Shown here piece by piece: positions 33,268-44,453 of a stretch of DNA of 64,000 nt (within the stretch, counting starts at the first letter, position 1; the number at the start of each line of letters is the position of its first letter). Both the position numbers and the translations under genes were made by a program. A model generated the notes under the pieces. That model had not been told where the DNA came from and made no database searches. It saw only the letters and a list, made by a program, of their open reading frames with translations. This stretch comes from Agrobacterium tumefaciens (GTDB lineage: Bacteria > Pseudomonadota > Alphaproteobacteria > Rhizobiales > Rhizobiaceae). The stretch is taken from the NCBI RefSeq assembly GCF_005221325.1, contig NZ_CP039889.1:310001-374000 (forward strand), read 5' to 3'.

Positions 33268-33499
33268 TGCGCATCGTCGAATCTGCGGCCGACGCAAATT
33301 ATCCTGATGGTGCCTGTGAGGGCACCAGCGGCGCTTCGACGGCATCGCCGGCCTTATATTGCTGGGCGACGGCCAAGGCGCCTTCCTCAGGCAAAGCGGC
33401 CTGAAATATGCAGCCCCGCGTGACATCCCTGTTCTTTCCGCATGGCGTTGCTCAGCGCATGCTTCCCTGCGACCTTTTCCCCTTTTCCATTTCAGATGA
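33268..33499 (+). pseudogene. Possible decayed gene ahead of the peptide transporter
   Basis: An ATG at 33268 behind a purine-rich stretch opens MRIVESAADANYPDGACEG, but this frame stops about 45 codons in. From 33332 another frame reads RFDGIAGLILLGDGQGAFL and continues gene-like (GC-rich third positions) through KYAAPRDIPVLSAW to a stop at 33499. A single frameshift near 33330 would join the two. The family is not recognised. This may be a broken first gene of the operon, or chance; the gap to the intact ABC gene is 42 bp. Confidence 0.35.
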
Positions 33500-33541
33500 C
33501 TGCGCCAGACTTGCTGCGCAGGCCATGCCGGAGACGATGAT

Positions 33542-35362
<1,821 letters not shown>

Positions 35363-35403
35363 ATAACAACCAGAACTGCAACCATCTGAAGAGGAACAGG
35401 TAG

Positions 35404-36939
35404 ATGACAATGATCAAGAAGGGGATGACGACAACGTTCGTCGCACTTGCCATGGCCGCCACGGCCTTCACCGCCGCACCGGCTTTCGCCACCGGCAAGA
35501 TGACCATTTCCAGCCCGCAGGACCCCGGCAGCTGGGATCCGATCGACACCTTCCTCGTGCAGTGGGCGGCCGTCGCCACCAACATCTTCGATGGCCTGAC
35601 CTATCGCGGCCCGGACCTGAAGGTTGTGCCCGGCCTTGCCGAATCCTGGGAAGAGCTGGATGAGGGCAAGCGCATCCGCTTCAAGCTGCGCCAGAACGTC
35701 AAGTTCCACAATGGCGAGCCCTTCAACGCCGCCGCCGTCAAGTTCACCTTCGAGCGCCTTCTCGGCGAACAGGGTGCCAAGGGCCCACAGCGCTCCAACT
35801 ATGTCGCCATTGAAAGCGTCGATGTCATCGACGACTACACTGTCGACATGAAGCTGAAGGCGCCGGATCCGGTGCTGCTGACCAAGCTTGCCGGTTATGG
35901 CGGCATGATCGTGCCGCCGAAATACATTCAGGAAAAGGGCGAGGACAATTTCAACCTCAACCCCGTTGGCACCGGCGCATTCAAATTCGTTTCCTATGCA
36001 CCGAAAAACAACATCAAGCTCGAAGCCAACCCGGATTACTGGGGCGGCGCGCCAAAACTCTCCGAGCTTGAATATCGCTTCATCGCTGAGCCCTCGACCG
36101 CCGTTGCCGAACTTCAGGCCGGCCGCGTCGATCTCGTCATTCCGCCGACCATTCCGATCGGCATGATCCCGGTCATCGAAGGCGATTCCAAGCTTCAGAT
36201 CGTCAGCGTTCCCGGCCCGACGGTGGATGCGCTGCGTTTCAACACCCGTGACGGCATCACCGCCGATCCGAAGGTGCGCAAGGCCATCATCATGGCGGTC
36301 GACCGCGGCACGATCGTCAAGTCGATCCTCGCCGGTCAGGCATCGGAAATCGCCAGCTTCCAGAGCGCGCTGTCCTTCGGTTACGACGCCGATCTGAAAC
36401 CGCTGCCTTACGATCCCGAAGGTGCAAAGAAGCTGCTCGCGGAAGCCGGCGTCAAGGCAGGCGCGGCGCTGCAGATCGATATCCGCGGCAATGACGCGAC
36501 GATGAATGAAGTGGCGCAGGTCATTTCCAGCTATCTGTCCATGGTCGGCATCACCGCCACCATCAAGCCCTATGAAACCAACGTTCTGCTGAACGACATC
36601 ATCCCGCAGGGTAAGACCGGCGCGATGTTCCAGCAGAAATGGGGCGGCTGGACCTTCGATTACGACAACACGGCCTATTCCATGTACCACTCGGGCGAAA
36701 AGTGGAACCCTTACGACAAGGACGAAAAGCTGGACAAGCTGCTGGAATCCCAGCGTCCGCTGACCGACCGTGCCGAGCGCGAAAAGATCCTCAAGGAAAT
36801 CGGCAGCTATACCGCCGAACGCGCGCTGGAAATTCCGCTTTACAACACCAATGCCATTTACGGCATCAACAAGCGGGTCAAGGGTTTCGTCGCACCGCCG
36901 GATAACCGCCTGAAGCTGACCGACGTCACCGTCGAATAA
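35404..36939 (+). CDS. Peptide/solute-binding protein family 5
   Basis: 511 residues. The signal peptide ends near PAFA before TGKMTISSPQDPGSWDPIDTF, and the mature chain has the DppA/OppA layout: LAESWEELDEGKRIRFKLRQNVKFHNGEPFNAAAVKFTFERLL, then NPVGTGAFKF. The family binds peptides, nickel or opine-like ligands. The ATG at 35404 has GAGGAACAGG upstream; an ATG at 35410 is the alternative. A 9-bp hairpin follows the gene, which may raise its mRNA level relative to the permeases. Confidence 0.93.
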   Translation: MTMIKKGMTTTFVALAMAATAFTAAPAFATGKMTISSPQDPGSWDPIDTFLVQWAAVATNIFDGLTYRGPDLKVVPGLAESWEELDEGKRIRFKLRQNVKFHNGEPFNAAAVKFTFERLLGEQGAKGPQRSNYVAIESVDVIDDYTVDMKLKAPDPVLLTKLAGYGGMIVPPKYIQEKGEDNFNLNPVGTGAFKFVSYAPKNNIKLEANPDYWGGAPKLSELEYRFIAEPSTAVAELQAGRVDLVIPPTIPIGMIPVIEGDSKLQIVSVPGPTVDALRFNTRDGITADPKVRKAIIMAVDRGTIVKSILAGQASEIASFQSALSFGYDADLKPLPYDPEGAKKLLAEAGVKAGAALQIDIRGNDATMNEVAQVISSYLSMVGITATIKPYETNVLLNDIIPQGKTGAMFQQKWGGWTFDYDNTAYSMYHSGEKWNPYDKDEKLDKLLESQRPLTDRAEREKILKEIGSYTAERALEIPLYNTNAIYGINKRVKGFVAPPDNRLKLTDVTVE

Positions 36940-36964
36940 TCAGGCTGGTTTTCTGATCAACACA

Positions 36965-36990
36965 CCTTGCCCGCCGCAATGCGGGCAAGG
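36965..36990 (+). terminator. 9-bp hairpin between binding protein and permease
   Basis: CCTTGCCCG and CGGGCAAGG pair exactly with an 8-base loop, in the 77-bp gap before the permease. There is no T tract, so partial termination or mRNA protection is more likely than a full stop. Confidence 0.5.
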
Positions 36991-37016
36991 CCGGGTCTCT
37001 CTTCAAGGTAAAAAAC

Positions 37017-37940
37017 GTGGCCGGTTTCCTCATCAAGCGATTGCTGCAGGCGATTTTTGTCGTCATCGCCATCACCCTTCTCGTTTCTTTCGCCATTCGC
37101 CTCACCGGCGATCCGGCTGTCACCATGTTCCAGGGCGGCGGCAGCATGACGGAAGACGATCTGGCGCGCATTCGCGCGGCGCTCGGCACCGACCGGCCGT
37201 TCTTCGTGCAATATTTCAGTTTCCTGAAGGGCCTCGTGACACTCGATTTCGGCCGCAGCTTCACCGGCAGCACGCCGGTTTCGCGCCTCATCGCCGATGC
37301 CCTGCCCGCCACGCTGCTGCTCGCCTTCATCTCCATGGCGGTGTCGATCGCGCTTTCCATTCCGCTCGGCATCAAGGCGGCGACCTCGCGCGGCAAGACG
37401 GCCGATCAGGTAATCCGCATCTTCTCGCTCGTCGGCCTGTCCTTCCCGAATTTCTGGCTGGCCACCATGCTGGTGCTGCTGTTCTCCATCACGCTCGGCT
37501 GGCTGCCGCCCAGCGGCATGGGCGGTTTTGCCAGCTACATCATGCCATCAGTGACCATGGGCGTTATCCTCACCGCCACCAATGTCCGCCTCGTGCGTAC
37601 CGCCATGCTCGACACGCTGCGCTCGCAATATGTCATGGTGGCGCGCGCCAAGGGTCTGAGTGAAAGCAAGGTTCTCTACAAACACGCGCTGCGCAACTGC
37701 GCCATTCCGCTCATCACCTATTTCGGCCTGCAATTTGGCGGGCTGCTCGGCGGCATCGTCGTCATCGAGCGCGTCTTCAACTGGCCGGGCCTCGGCACGC
37801 TGGCTTTCGATGCGGTCGGGGCGCGCGATTATCCCGTGCTACAGGCCGTCATCACCGTGCTGTCGCTGATGATCGTCGGCATCAACCTTCTGGTCGATAT
37901 CGCCTACGGGCTTGTCGATCCGCGCATCCGCACGGAGTAA
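37017..37940 (+). CDS. Peptide ABC transporter permease (DppB type)
   Basis: 307 residues with an N-terminal segment FLIKRLLQAIFVVIAITLLVSF and the DppB-type loop VRTAMLDTLRSQYVMVARAKGLSESKVLYKHALRN near residue 195. The GTG start at 37017 is the first in-frame start and fits the family N-terminus. It forms the channel with the following gene. Confidence 0.92.
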   Translation: MAGFLIKRLLQAIFVVIAITLLVSFAIRLTGDPAVTMFQGGGSMTEDDLARIRAALGTDRPFFVQYFSFLKGLVTLDFGRSFTGSTPVSRLIADALPATLLLAFISMAVSIALSIPLGIKAATSRGKTADQVIRIFSLVGLSFPNFWLATMLVLLFSITLGWLPPSGMGGFASYIMPSVTMGVILTATNVRLVRTAMLDTLRSQYVMVARAKGLSESKVLYKHALRNCAIPLITYFGLQFGGLLGGIVVIERVFNWPGLGTLAFDAVGARDYPVLQAVITVLSLMIVGINLLVDIAYGLVDPRIRTE

Positions 37941-37946
37941 GTGACG

Positions 37947-38795
37947 ATGGCTGCCAAAACCTCGCGTCTCGCGCGCTTCACCAATCTCGAATTCGTCCTC
38001 GGCGCGTCGCTCACGACAATCATCTGCCTTGCCGTCCTCTTTTCCGACGTGCTGTTTCCGGGCGGAGCCGACAAGATCGACCTGATGGCGCGCCTTGCCA
38101 AGCCATTTGCCAATGCCGCCCATCCACTCGGCACCGATCCGCTTGGGCGTGATGTGCTTGCCCGCGTCGTCGCCGGCGGCAAGATTTCGCTGCTGGTCGG
38201 TTTCACCTCGGTCATCGGCGCCGTAGTCTTCGGCGTCGCCGTAGGTCTGGTCGCCGGTTATTACCGCGGTTTCTGGGATATGCTGGTCATGCGCTTTGCC
38301 GATATCCAGCTCGCCATGCCCTTCATCCTGCTCGCCATCACCTTCATCGCCATCGTCGGCGGCAGCCTTACCAACACCATCATCCTGCTGATCATCTCGC
38401 AATGGGTGCAATATGCCCGCCTCGTGCGCGGCTCGGTGCTGACACTGCGGGAGCGGGAATTCATTCTTTCCGCCCGCGCCATCGGCGTGAAGGACTGGCG
38501 CATCATTCTCCAGCACCTGCTGCCGAACCTCATCGGCCCCGTCATCGTGCTGATGACACTTAATGTCGCCAATAACATCCTGCTGGAAAGCAGCCTCACC
38601 TTCCTCGGCCTCGGCGTCGATCCGACCATTCCGAGCTGGGGCGGCATGCTGGCGGATGGCCGCACCTATCTGCAGACGGCATGGTGGGTCAGCGTCTTCC
38701 CCGGTCTTGCCATTCTGCTGACTGTGCTCGGCCTCAACCTTCTCGGCGACTGGCTGCGCGACAGCCTTGACCCCACCGGCAGAACCTCGAGGTAA
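37947..38795 (+). CDS. Peptide ABC transporter permease (DppC type)
   Basis: About 282 residues. HPLGTDPLGRDVLARVVAGGKISLLVGF is the conserved periplasmic entry, and VLTLREREFILSARAIGVKDWRIILQHLLPN the cytoplasmic EAA-like loop. The ATG at 37947 is chosen; a GTG at 37941 is also possible, right after the preceding stop. It lies 5 bp before the carboxypeptidase gene. Confidence 0.92.
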   Translation: MAAKTSRLARFTNLEFVLGASLTTIICLAVLFSDVLFPGGADKIDLMARLAKPFANAAHPLGTDPLGRDVLARVVAGGKISLLVGFTSVIGAVVFGVAVGLVAGYYRGFWDMLVMRFADIQLAMPFILLAITFIAIVGGSLTNTIILLIISQWVQYARLVRGSVLTLREREFILSARAIGVKDWRIILQHLLPNLIGPVIVLMTLNVANNILLESSLTFLGLGVDPTIPSWGGMLADGRTYLQTAWWVSVFPGLAILLTVLGLNLLGDWLRDSLDPTGRTSR

Positions 38796-38800
38796 CCCAG

Positions 38801-40531
38801 ATGAGCCAGATTTTCGAACAGACCTTCGAGCGTACTCTGGATGCCCTCGTCAGCCGCGCGACACCCGGCCAGTCCTTCGAGGCATGGACCTTTGATGACG
38901 CCAAAAGCCGCCGCGAGGCCGAAGAGAGGCTGAAGAAAAAGGGCGTCAGCGCCCGCATCCGCAGCGCCTATAAACCGCTTCTCTTCACCTTTCTGGAAGA
39001 GATCAATCTGGATGGCGTTGATACCATCGAGGTGCGTTACCCCGTGCACGCCAACGCCCCCGCCAACCGCTTCCGGCTGGAGGCCTATCCGCTGGCGTCA
39101 CTGGTGGGCGATGCGAAGATCGATTTCATCGCCCGCGACGACGACGCCTTCCATTACGACGTGGCACTGAGCCGTAACGGCAAGCAGGAAACCCTGAAGG
39201 TTCTAGCCCCAAACCGGGTTCATACCGATATCGTCGGGGAAACCAATGTCTCTCCCACCGGCTGGTTCCGCGTTTCTGGTGAAGCAGGCGAACGGCTGGA
39301 GACGGATTACGAGCGGCTTTTCGAAGCGGCGATCCATGCCGTCGCCAACCACGATTGGGGCAATGAAGAGCCCTATTTCGAGGAACTGAACATCCGTGTC
39401 GCGCATCCCGCCGAAGATCTGCCGCTCTCCCTCGGCGATGAGGTCGTCAGCCTGCGAGAAGCCCTGCATGAGGATTTCTATTTCTCCCTGCTGGAATTCT
39501 TCCAGAAGAAGTCCGGCCGGCCACTCGGCGACCGGGGCCTGAAACCCGGCCAGATCGTGCCGGAGATCGCCAAAAGCCAAGGCCAAGTCTCCGTCCGCAT
39601 CGAGACCCGTCCGCTCACCACCACCTTCCTTGATGGCCGCGAACAGCAGATCGATACCGCCCGCGAACCGGTCGCAGCAGACCAGCTAGCCAAACTGCTT
39701 TCGGAGATTGGCGGCGCGGCCTTCGAGGCCCGCTCCCGCTCCGGCCGCATCCTTGCCGCCCGTTATGTCGCCGGCAGCGATGCCGCCGTGATGGTGAGCG
39801 GCGGCCAGCACCCCAACGAGACGACAGGCATCGTCGGCGCAATCCGTGCGGCCCGCAAACTCGCTAAGCGGAAGGGCGCGCATTTCACCATCTCGCCGCT
39901 GGAAAACCCTGATGGTTACGCTTTGCACCAGCGGCTTCGCGTCGACAATCCCCGTCATATGCACCATGCGGCACGTTATACGGCGCTGGGCGACGATCTC
40001 GAATACCGCACGGCGGAAAATTCAGGCGCGCATCTGAACGAGAAGGAAATCCGCTTCAAGGCGCAGGAGATCAGCGGCGCCAGCCTGCATGTGAACCTGC
40101 ACGGTTATCCCTCGCATGAATGGACCCGGCCTCTTTCCGGTTACGTGCCGCGCAATTTCGCCATGTGGACGTTACCCAAGGGTTTCTTCCTCATCATCCG
40201 CCACCATGCGGATTGGGAAAGTCAGGCGGAAGCCCTGCTCGACAAGGTGACCCGCCATCTCGGCGCCATTCCCGGCCTGCTCGACTACAACAACCGCCAG
40301 ATCGCGCTTTATGAAATCCACGCCGGGGAAACCGGTTTCCGCATCATCAACGGCTTTCCGTGCCTGTCGTCCATCGACGACCGCCACACCGTGCCGATGA
40401 CGCTGATTACCGAATATCCCGATGAAACGATCTATGGCAACGACTTCATCACCGGCCACACCGCACAGATGGAAACGGTGCTTTCGGCCTATGATGCCTG
40501 GCAGGAGATTCTCGTCAGGGAAGTGGCCTGA
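38801..40531 (+). CDS. M14-family zinc carboxypeptidase-like protein
   Basis: 576 residues without a signal peptide. The zinc motif HPNET (H-x-x-E) near residue 330 and a later His in GASLHVNLHGYPSHEW (about 430) match M14 peptidases. The N-terminal 300 residues have no recognised domain. It is translated with the peptide transporter (5-bp gap) and would cleave imported peptides or amide-linked compounds in the cytoplasm. The specificity is unknown. A terminator follows at 40538. Confidence 0.88.
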   Translation: MSQIFEQTFERTLDALVSRATPGQSFEAWTFDDAKSRREAEERLKKKGVSARIRSAYKPLLFTFLEEINLDGVDTIEVRYPVHANAPANRFRLEAYPLASLVGDAKIDFIARDDDAFHYDVALSRNGKQETLKVLAPNRVHTDIVGETNVSPTGWFRVSGEAGERLETDYERLFEAAIHAVANHDWGNEEPYFEELNIRVAHPAEDLPLSLGDEVVSLREALHEDFYFSLLEFFQKKSGRPLGDRGLKPGQIVPEIAKSQGQVSVRIETRPLTTTFLDGREQQIDTAREPVAADQLAKLLSEIGGAAFEARSRSGRILAARYVAGSDAAVMVSGGQHPNETTGIVGAIRAARKLAKRKGAHFTISPLENPDGYALHQRLRVDNPRHMHHAARYTALGDDLEYRTAENSGAHLNEKEIRFKAQEISGASLHVNLHGYPSHEWTRPLSGYVPRNFAMWTLPKGFFLIIRHHADWESQAEALLDKVTRHLGAIPGLLDYNNRQIALYEIHAGETGFRIINGFPCLSSIDDRHTVPMTLITEYPDETIYGNDFITGHTAQMETVLSAYDAWQEILVREVA

Positions 40532-40537
40532 TATTGC

Positions 40538-40565
40538 AGGCCGCCCTCGATGGGCGGCCTATTTT
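40538..40565 (+). terminator. Terminator after the M14 peptidase gene
   Basis: AGGCCGCCC and GGGCGGCCT pair exactly around TCGAT, then ATTTTC. It lies 7 bp beyond the stop and could also act against the convergent small gene ending at 40559. Confidence 0.8.
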
Positions 40566-40930
40566 CCTGCCGTGCCGGCGAGTTTTTGGTCCCGCTGCTT
40601 CTGCAAAAGCCTCTTGCCCTTGCTCAGAATATGCATATTAGCGGCATCAAGCTTGTTGTACCCGGCTTGGATAATATCGAGATCGGCAACGTGACCGATT
40701 GCTGCCAGCTCATGCATCACGTCGCCAATAGCGACATCAACACTCGGCTTTTGCAGATTGACCACATCCTCCACCGCAGCGTGCATGCCTTGCCCGTCTC
40801 CGCCCATGACGCGATACAGCGCCAGCGCCTTGCGAAGAAATGCTTCGCGGCGCTCGATCTTGTTGTTGAGTATACTTTCGCCGACACGATCTCGCATCAA
40901 CTCAACAACTCTATTTTGATATTCGCCCAT
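40559..40930 (-). CDS. Small protein of unknown function
   Basis: About 123 residues beginning MGEYQNRVVELMRDRVG. Highly charged and mostly helical in appearance, with a basic C-terminus (SKGKRLLQKQRDQKLAG). The start is uncertain, since the frame stays open to 41023. Codon usage is less GC-biased than in the neighbours (many A/T third positions), suggesting recent acquisition or weak constraint. No family is recognised. It is convergent with the M14 peptidase gene and divergent from the Liv-type operon. Confidence 0.6.
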   Translation of the reverse strand: MGEYQNRVVELMRDRVGESILNNKIERREAFLRKALALYRVMGGDGQGMHAAVEDVVNLQKPSVDVAIGDVMHELAAIGHVADLDIIQAGYNKLDAANMHILSKGKRLLQKQRDQKLAGTAGK

Positions 40931-41319
40931 CAGACACCGAATAAAGTTCACAATATGCTTCGCGAGACTACGAACAATCCCCTTAGAACTGGTTAAGGCA
41001 TTGGTTCGTCTCCACACCGGCACTATCCCGCGTTGAGTTTGCGCGAAACTGTTCTCATCGACAAAACCCGCGCCTTTGCGACGGCGGTCGCAGCGTCCGC
41101 CATCATTCGGACATCGAGCCGAACCGAGGTGCGAAGGCCACCGGGGCTCATATGCCAGGGCGTGGCGAGCGATCGGCAGGAGAGAACAAACACGCGGGTA
41201 TTGATAACCGTCAGGTTATCTATTACCCCCCTTATTTCATTTTACTTTGATATTCTTAATCATCAATCTGGCAAGTCTGGATCGGTGGATGGGAGCCACG
41301 GATCAACTGGGAGGAAACC
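40931..41319. other. 389-bp upstream region of the Liv-type operon
   Basis: It contains a palindromic box at 41203-41220, followed by a low-GC stretch (41217-41270) suited to a promoter. No other gene-like frame is seen, apart from a possible N-terminal extension of the small minus-strand gene. Confidence 0.55.
41203..41220. promoter_or_regulatory. Perfect palindrome GATAACC-GTCA-GGTTATC, PcaQ-box-like
   Basis: The 7-base arms are exact inverted complements. The inner 16 bases (41204-41219) have the pattern ATAAYC-N4-GGTTAT that also stands before pcaD at 20441-20456; arms match in 11 of 12 positions. The centre lies about 108 bp before the binding-protein start. PcaQ is the obvious candidate protein, by inference. 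Confidence 0.6.
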
Positions 41320-42492
41320 ATGAAATTTCGGATCACCGTCGCAATCGCGGCCATCTGCTTCAGCACTGCTGCCTATGCCGAGACGATCAAGGTCGGCGTG
41401 GTCGGTCCGTTCTCCGGCCCGTTTGCGCTGCAGGGCAAGAACTTCAAGGCCGGCATTGACGCCTGGTTTGCCCTTCACGGCAACAAGGTCGGCGATGACA
41501 CGGTCGAGGTCGTCTATCGCGACGTGCCGCAGGCCGATCCCGCGCAGTCCAAGGCGCTGGCGCAGGAGCTGGTGGTGAAGGAAGGCGTGCAATATCTCGC
41601 CGGCTTCTATTTCACCCCTGACGCGATGGCCGTGACGCCGCTTTTGAAGCAGGGCAATGTGCCGATGGTCATCATGAATGCCGCCACTTCGGCCATCGTG
41701 ACCAAGAGCCCCTATGTGGTGCGCACCTCGTTCACCACCTGGCAGACCTCCACCCCCATCGCCAAGGTGGCCTTTGACGGCGGCGTTAAGAAGGTCATTT
41801 CGTTGGTCAGCGATTACGGCCCTGGCGTCGATGCCGAAAACGCCTTCAAGGCCGCCTTTACCGCTGCCGGCGGCGAGGTGGTGGAAACCATCCGCATGCC
41901 ACTTTCCACCAATGATTTCAGCCCCATCATGCAGCGCGTGAAGGATTCCGGCGCGCAGGGCGTCTTCGCCTTCCTGCCGTCGGGCCCGACGACGCTCGGC
42001 TTCGTCAAGGCCTTCAACGATAACGGCCTGAAATCTTCAGGCGTCAAGCTCTTCGCACCGGGTGACCTGACACAGGAATCCGACCTGCCCGCACTGGGCG
42101 AGGCCGCACTTGGCATGCAGACGACCTTCCATTACGCCGTCTCGCATGATTCCCCTGAGAACAAGACCTTCGTGGAAGCCGCTGCCAAGGCGATCGGCAA
42201 TCCGAAGGAACTGTCCTTCCCTGCGGTCGGCGCCTTTGACGGCATGTATGTCATCAGCAAGATGATCGAGGCGACCGGCGGCAAACAGGATGCGGAAAAG
42301 GCGGTGGACGCGGTGAAGGGGCTGTCCTGGACAAGCCCGCGCGGTCCTGTCAGCATCGATCCGGAAAGCCGCCACATCACGCAGAACATCTATCTGCGCG
42401 AAGTGGCCAAGAGCGCTGACGGCACCTATTACAACAAGGAAGTCCAGACCTTCGAAAAGCAGGGCGATCCGGGTCTCGCCGCTGCGAAATAA
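41320..42492 (+). CDS. Branched-chain-amino-acid-type (Liv/HAAT) periplasmic binding protein
   Basis: 390 residues. The signal peptide MKFRITVAIAAICFSTAAYA is followed by ETIKVGVVGPFSGPFALQGKNFKAG, the standard Liv-type entry. Related proteins bind amino acids but also aromatic acids. The ATG at 41320 has GGGAGG upstream. A hairpin separates it from the permease genes. The upstream PcaQ-like box suggests an aromatic ligand such as protocatechuate. Confidence 0.93.
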   Translation: MKFRITVAIAAICFSTAAYAETIKVGVVGPFSGPFALQGKNFKAGIDAWFALHGNKVGDDTVEVVYRDVPQADPAQSKALAQELVVKEGVQYLAGFYFTPDAMAVTPLLKQGNVPMVIMNAATSAIVTKSPYVVRTSFTTWQTSTPIAKVAFDGGVKKVISLVSDYGPGVDAENAFKAAFTAAGGEVVETIRMPLSTNDFSPIMQRVKDSGAQGVFAFLPSGPTTLGFVKAFNDNGLKSSGVKLFAPGDLTQESDLPALGEAALGMQTTFHYAVSHDSPENKTFVEAAAKAIGNPKELSFPAVGAFDGMYVISKMIEATGGKQDAEKAVDAVKGLSWTSPRGPVSIDPESRHITQNIYLREVAKSADGTYYNKEVQTFEKQGDPGLAAAK

Positions 42493-42514
42493 AAGGCTGC
42501 TTTAGCGACGTTGT

Positions 42515-42535
42515 CGGGCCGCCAGAAGCGGCCCG
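42515..42535 (+). terminator. Hairpin after the Liv-type binding-protein gene
   Basis: CGGGCCGC and GCGGCCCG pair exactly around CAGAA. It lies in the 88-bp gap before the permease and probably sets a higher level of binding protein than of membrane components. Confidence 0.55.
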
Positions 42536-42580
42536 TCTCCAGCCCGGATGGGCAGACAGCACCGGGAGGAGTTTTTCAGC

Positions 42581-43444
42581 ATGCAGACGGTTTTCAGCAT
42601 CCTCATCGATGCGCTTGCCTATGGCATGGTCCTGTTCATCATCTCCATCGGCCTTTCGGTCACGATGGGGCTGATGCGGGTGGTCAATCTGGCGCATGGC
42701 GCCTTCGCCATGATTGGCGGTTATCTCGCCTCCTATGCCGCCCATGGCCTCGGCCTTGGTTATGCGGCGGCGATCCTCGTCGCCATCGTCGGCACGATCG
42801 TCATCGCCATTCCGCTTGAGCGTTTCCTTTATCGCCGCATCTATGGCGCGCCTGAGCTGACGCAGGTGCTGATGACCATCGGCATCACCTTCTGCATCAT
42901 CGGCATCGCCAATTTCGTCTTCGGACCCACTTTGAAGACCATTCCGCTGCCGCAGCAGCTCGCCGGCCCGACCGACCTCGGCTTCCGCACCATCGCCACC
43001 CACCGCATCTTCGCCATTGCCTGCGGGCTGGCCGTGGCCGGTGCGCTGTGGTTCACCTTCGAAAAGACCGCCTTCGGCATCAAGCTGCGGGCGGCGGTCG
43101 ATAATGCCGCCATGGCCGCCGCACTCGGCGTGCGCACGGAAATCATCTATGCCGTCAGCTTCGCCATCGCCGTCGGCCTTGCCGCGATGGGCGGCGTCAT
43201 CGGCGCGGAGCTGCTACCGGTCGAACCCTATTACGCGCTGCGCTACATGGTCACCTTCCTCGTGGTGGTCTCCGTCGGCGGCGCAGGCTCCATTCCCGGC
43301 GCGCTGATCGCCTGCCTGCTGCTCGGCGCGATCGATACGACCGGGCGGTATCTCGCCCCCGAATATGGCGAGTTCTTCTTTTATCTGGCGGTCATCGTGA
43401 TCATCACCTTGTTCCCGCGCGGCCTTCTTGGAAGGGCGAAATGA
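42581..43444 (+). CDS. Liv-type ABC transporter permease (LivH)
   Basis: 287 residues, about eight membrane segments. Conserved features are GLMRVVNLAHGAFAMIGGYLASY near residue 30 and RAAVDNAAMAAALGVRTEIIYAVSFAIAVGLAAMGGVI near residue 180. The ATG at 42581 follows GGGAGGAG. The stop is two bases before the LivM-type start. Confidence 0.92.
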   Translation: MQTVFSILIDALAYGMVLFIISIGLSVTMGLMRVVNLAHGAFAMIGGYLASYAAHGLGLGYAAAILVAIVGTIVIAIPLERFLYRRIYGAPELTQVLMTIGITFCIIGIANFVFGPTLKTIPLPQQLAGPTDLGFRTIATHRIFAIACGLAVAGALWFTFEKTAFGIKLRAAVDNAAMAAALGVRTEIIYAVSFAIAVGLAAMGGVIGAELLPVEPYYALRYMVTFLVVVSVGGAGSIPGALIACLLLGAIDTTGRYLAPEYGEFFFYLAVIVIITLFPRGLLGRAK

Positions 43445-43445
43445 G

Positions 43446-44453
43446 ATGGCGGTGCTCATGAACGACGTGACTGAAACGGCAGATATCCCAAAGGCGCGCT
43501 CGCCCCTGCGTGCTATCGCGGGGCCGCTCCTCATCATCGCCGCAGCAATTGCCGGTTATTATCTCTTCCCTGACAATCTGGCGCTTCTGACCCGCATCAT
43601 CGCCATTGCGCTTTTGGTGCTGTCGATCGATCTTGTCACCGGCTATTGCGGCGTTGCAACGCTTGGCCATGCCGCACTCTTCGGCGCCGGTGCCTATGCC
43701 GCCGGCATCGCCGCCGCACATTTCGAGATCACCGATCCGCTGCTGATGACCGTCATCGGCGCGGCAGCGGGCGGCGTGGCCGGGCTGCTTTCCGGCACGG
43801 TGCTGCTGCGCGCCCACGGTCTGCCGCAACTGGTGCTTTCCATCGCCGTCGTTCACCTGTTCCACGAGGCGGCCAACAAGGCGTCGGGCTGGACCGGCGG
43901 CAGCGACGGGCTATCAGGCGTTTCCCCAGACGCCCTGTTCGGCACCTTCGAATTCGATCTTTTCGGCCGCACCGCCTATGTTTACGGCGTCTGTCTGCTG
44001 CTCCTCGTCTTCCTCGCCCTCAGGGTCGTGGTGCACTCGCCCTTCGGCATGCTATGCCGCGGCGTCAAGCAGGACAGCATCCGCATTCAGGCCATGGGCG
44101 GCGCTGTCAACGGCACGATTTTGAAGATGTTCGTGATATCGGGCGTCGTCGCCGGCATTGGCGGCGCACTGAATGCCATTTCCACCCAGGTCGTCGGCCT
44201 CGACAGCCTCAGCTTCACGCTTTCGGCCGAAGCGCTGGTCATGCTGGTGCTCGGCGGCGCGGGTTCGCTTTACGGCGCGCTGATCGGCACCGTCACCTTC
44301 ATGTGGTTCGAAGATGTCGTTTCCGCCGCCAATCCGTTCCACTGGCTCACCATTGTCGGTCTACTGCTGATTGCCGTCGTGCTCTTCGCACCACGCGGGC
44401 TTTACGGCGCGGGTGAACAGATCATCGCCCGCCTGCGGGGAGGTCGCACATGA
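43446..44453 (+). CDS. Liv-type ABC transporter permease (LivM)
   Basis: 335 residues with many membrane segments. SIDLVTGYCGVATLGHAALFGAGAYAAG and FGMLCRGVKQDSIRIQAMGGAVNGTILKMFVISGVVAGIGGAL are typical LivM motifs. The ATG at 43446 immediately follows the LivH-type stop; another ATG at 43458 is possible. The end overlaps the ATPase start in ATGA. Confidence 0.92.
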   Translation: MAVLMNDVTETADIPKARSPLRAIAGPLLIIAAAIAGYYLFPDNLALLTRIIAIALLVLSIDLVTGYCGVATLGHAALFGAGAYAAGIAAAHFEITDPLLMTVIGAAAGGVAGLLSGTVLLRAHGLPQLVLSIAVVHLFHEAANKASGWTGGSDGLSGVSPDALFGTFEFDLFGRTAYVYGVCLLLLVFLALRVVVHSPFGMLCRGVKQDSIRIQAMGGAVNGTILKMFVISGVVAGIGGALNAISTQVVGLDSLSFTLSAEALVMLVLGGAGSLYGALIGTVTFMWFEDVVSAANPFHWLTIVGLLLIAVVLFAPRGLYGAGEQIIARLRGGRT

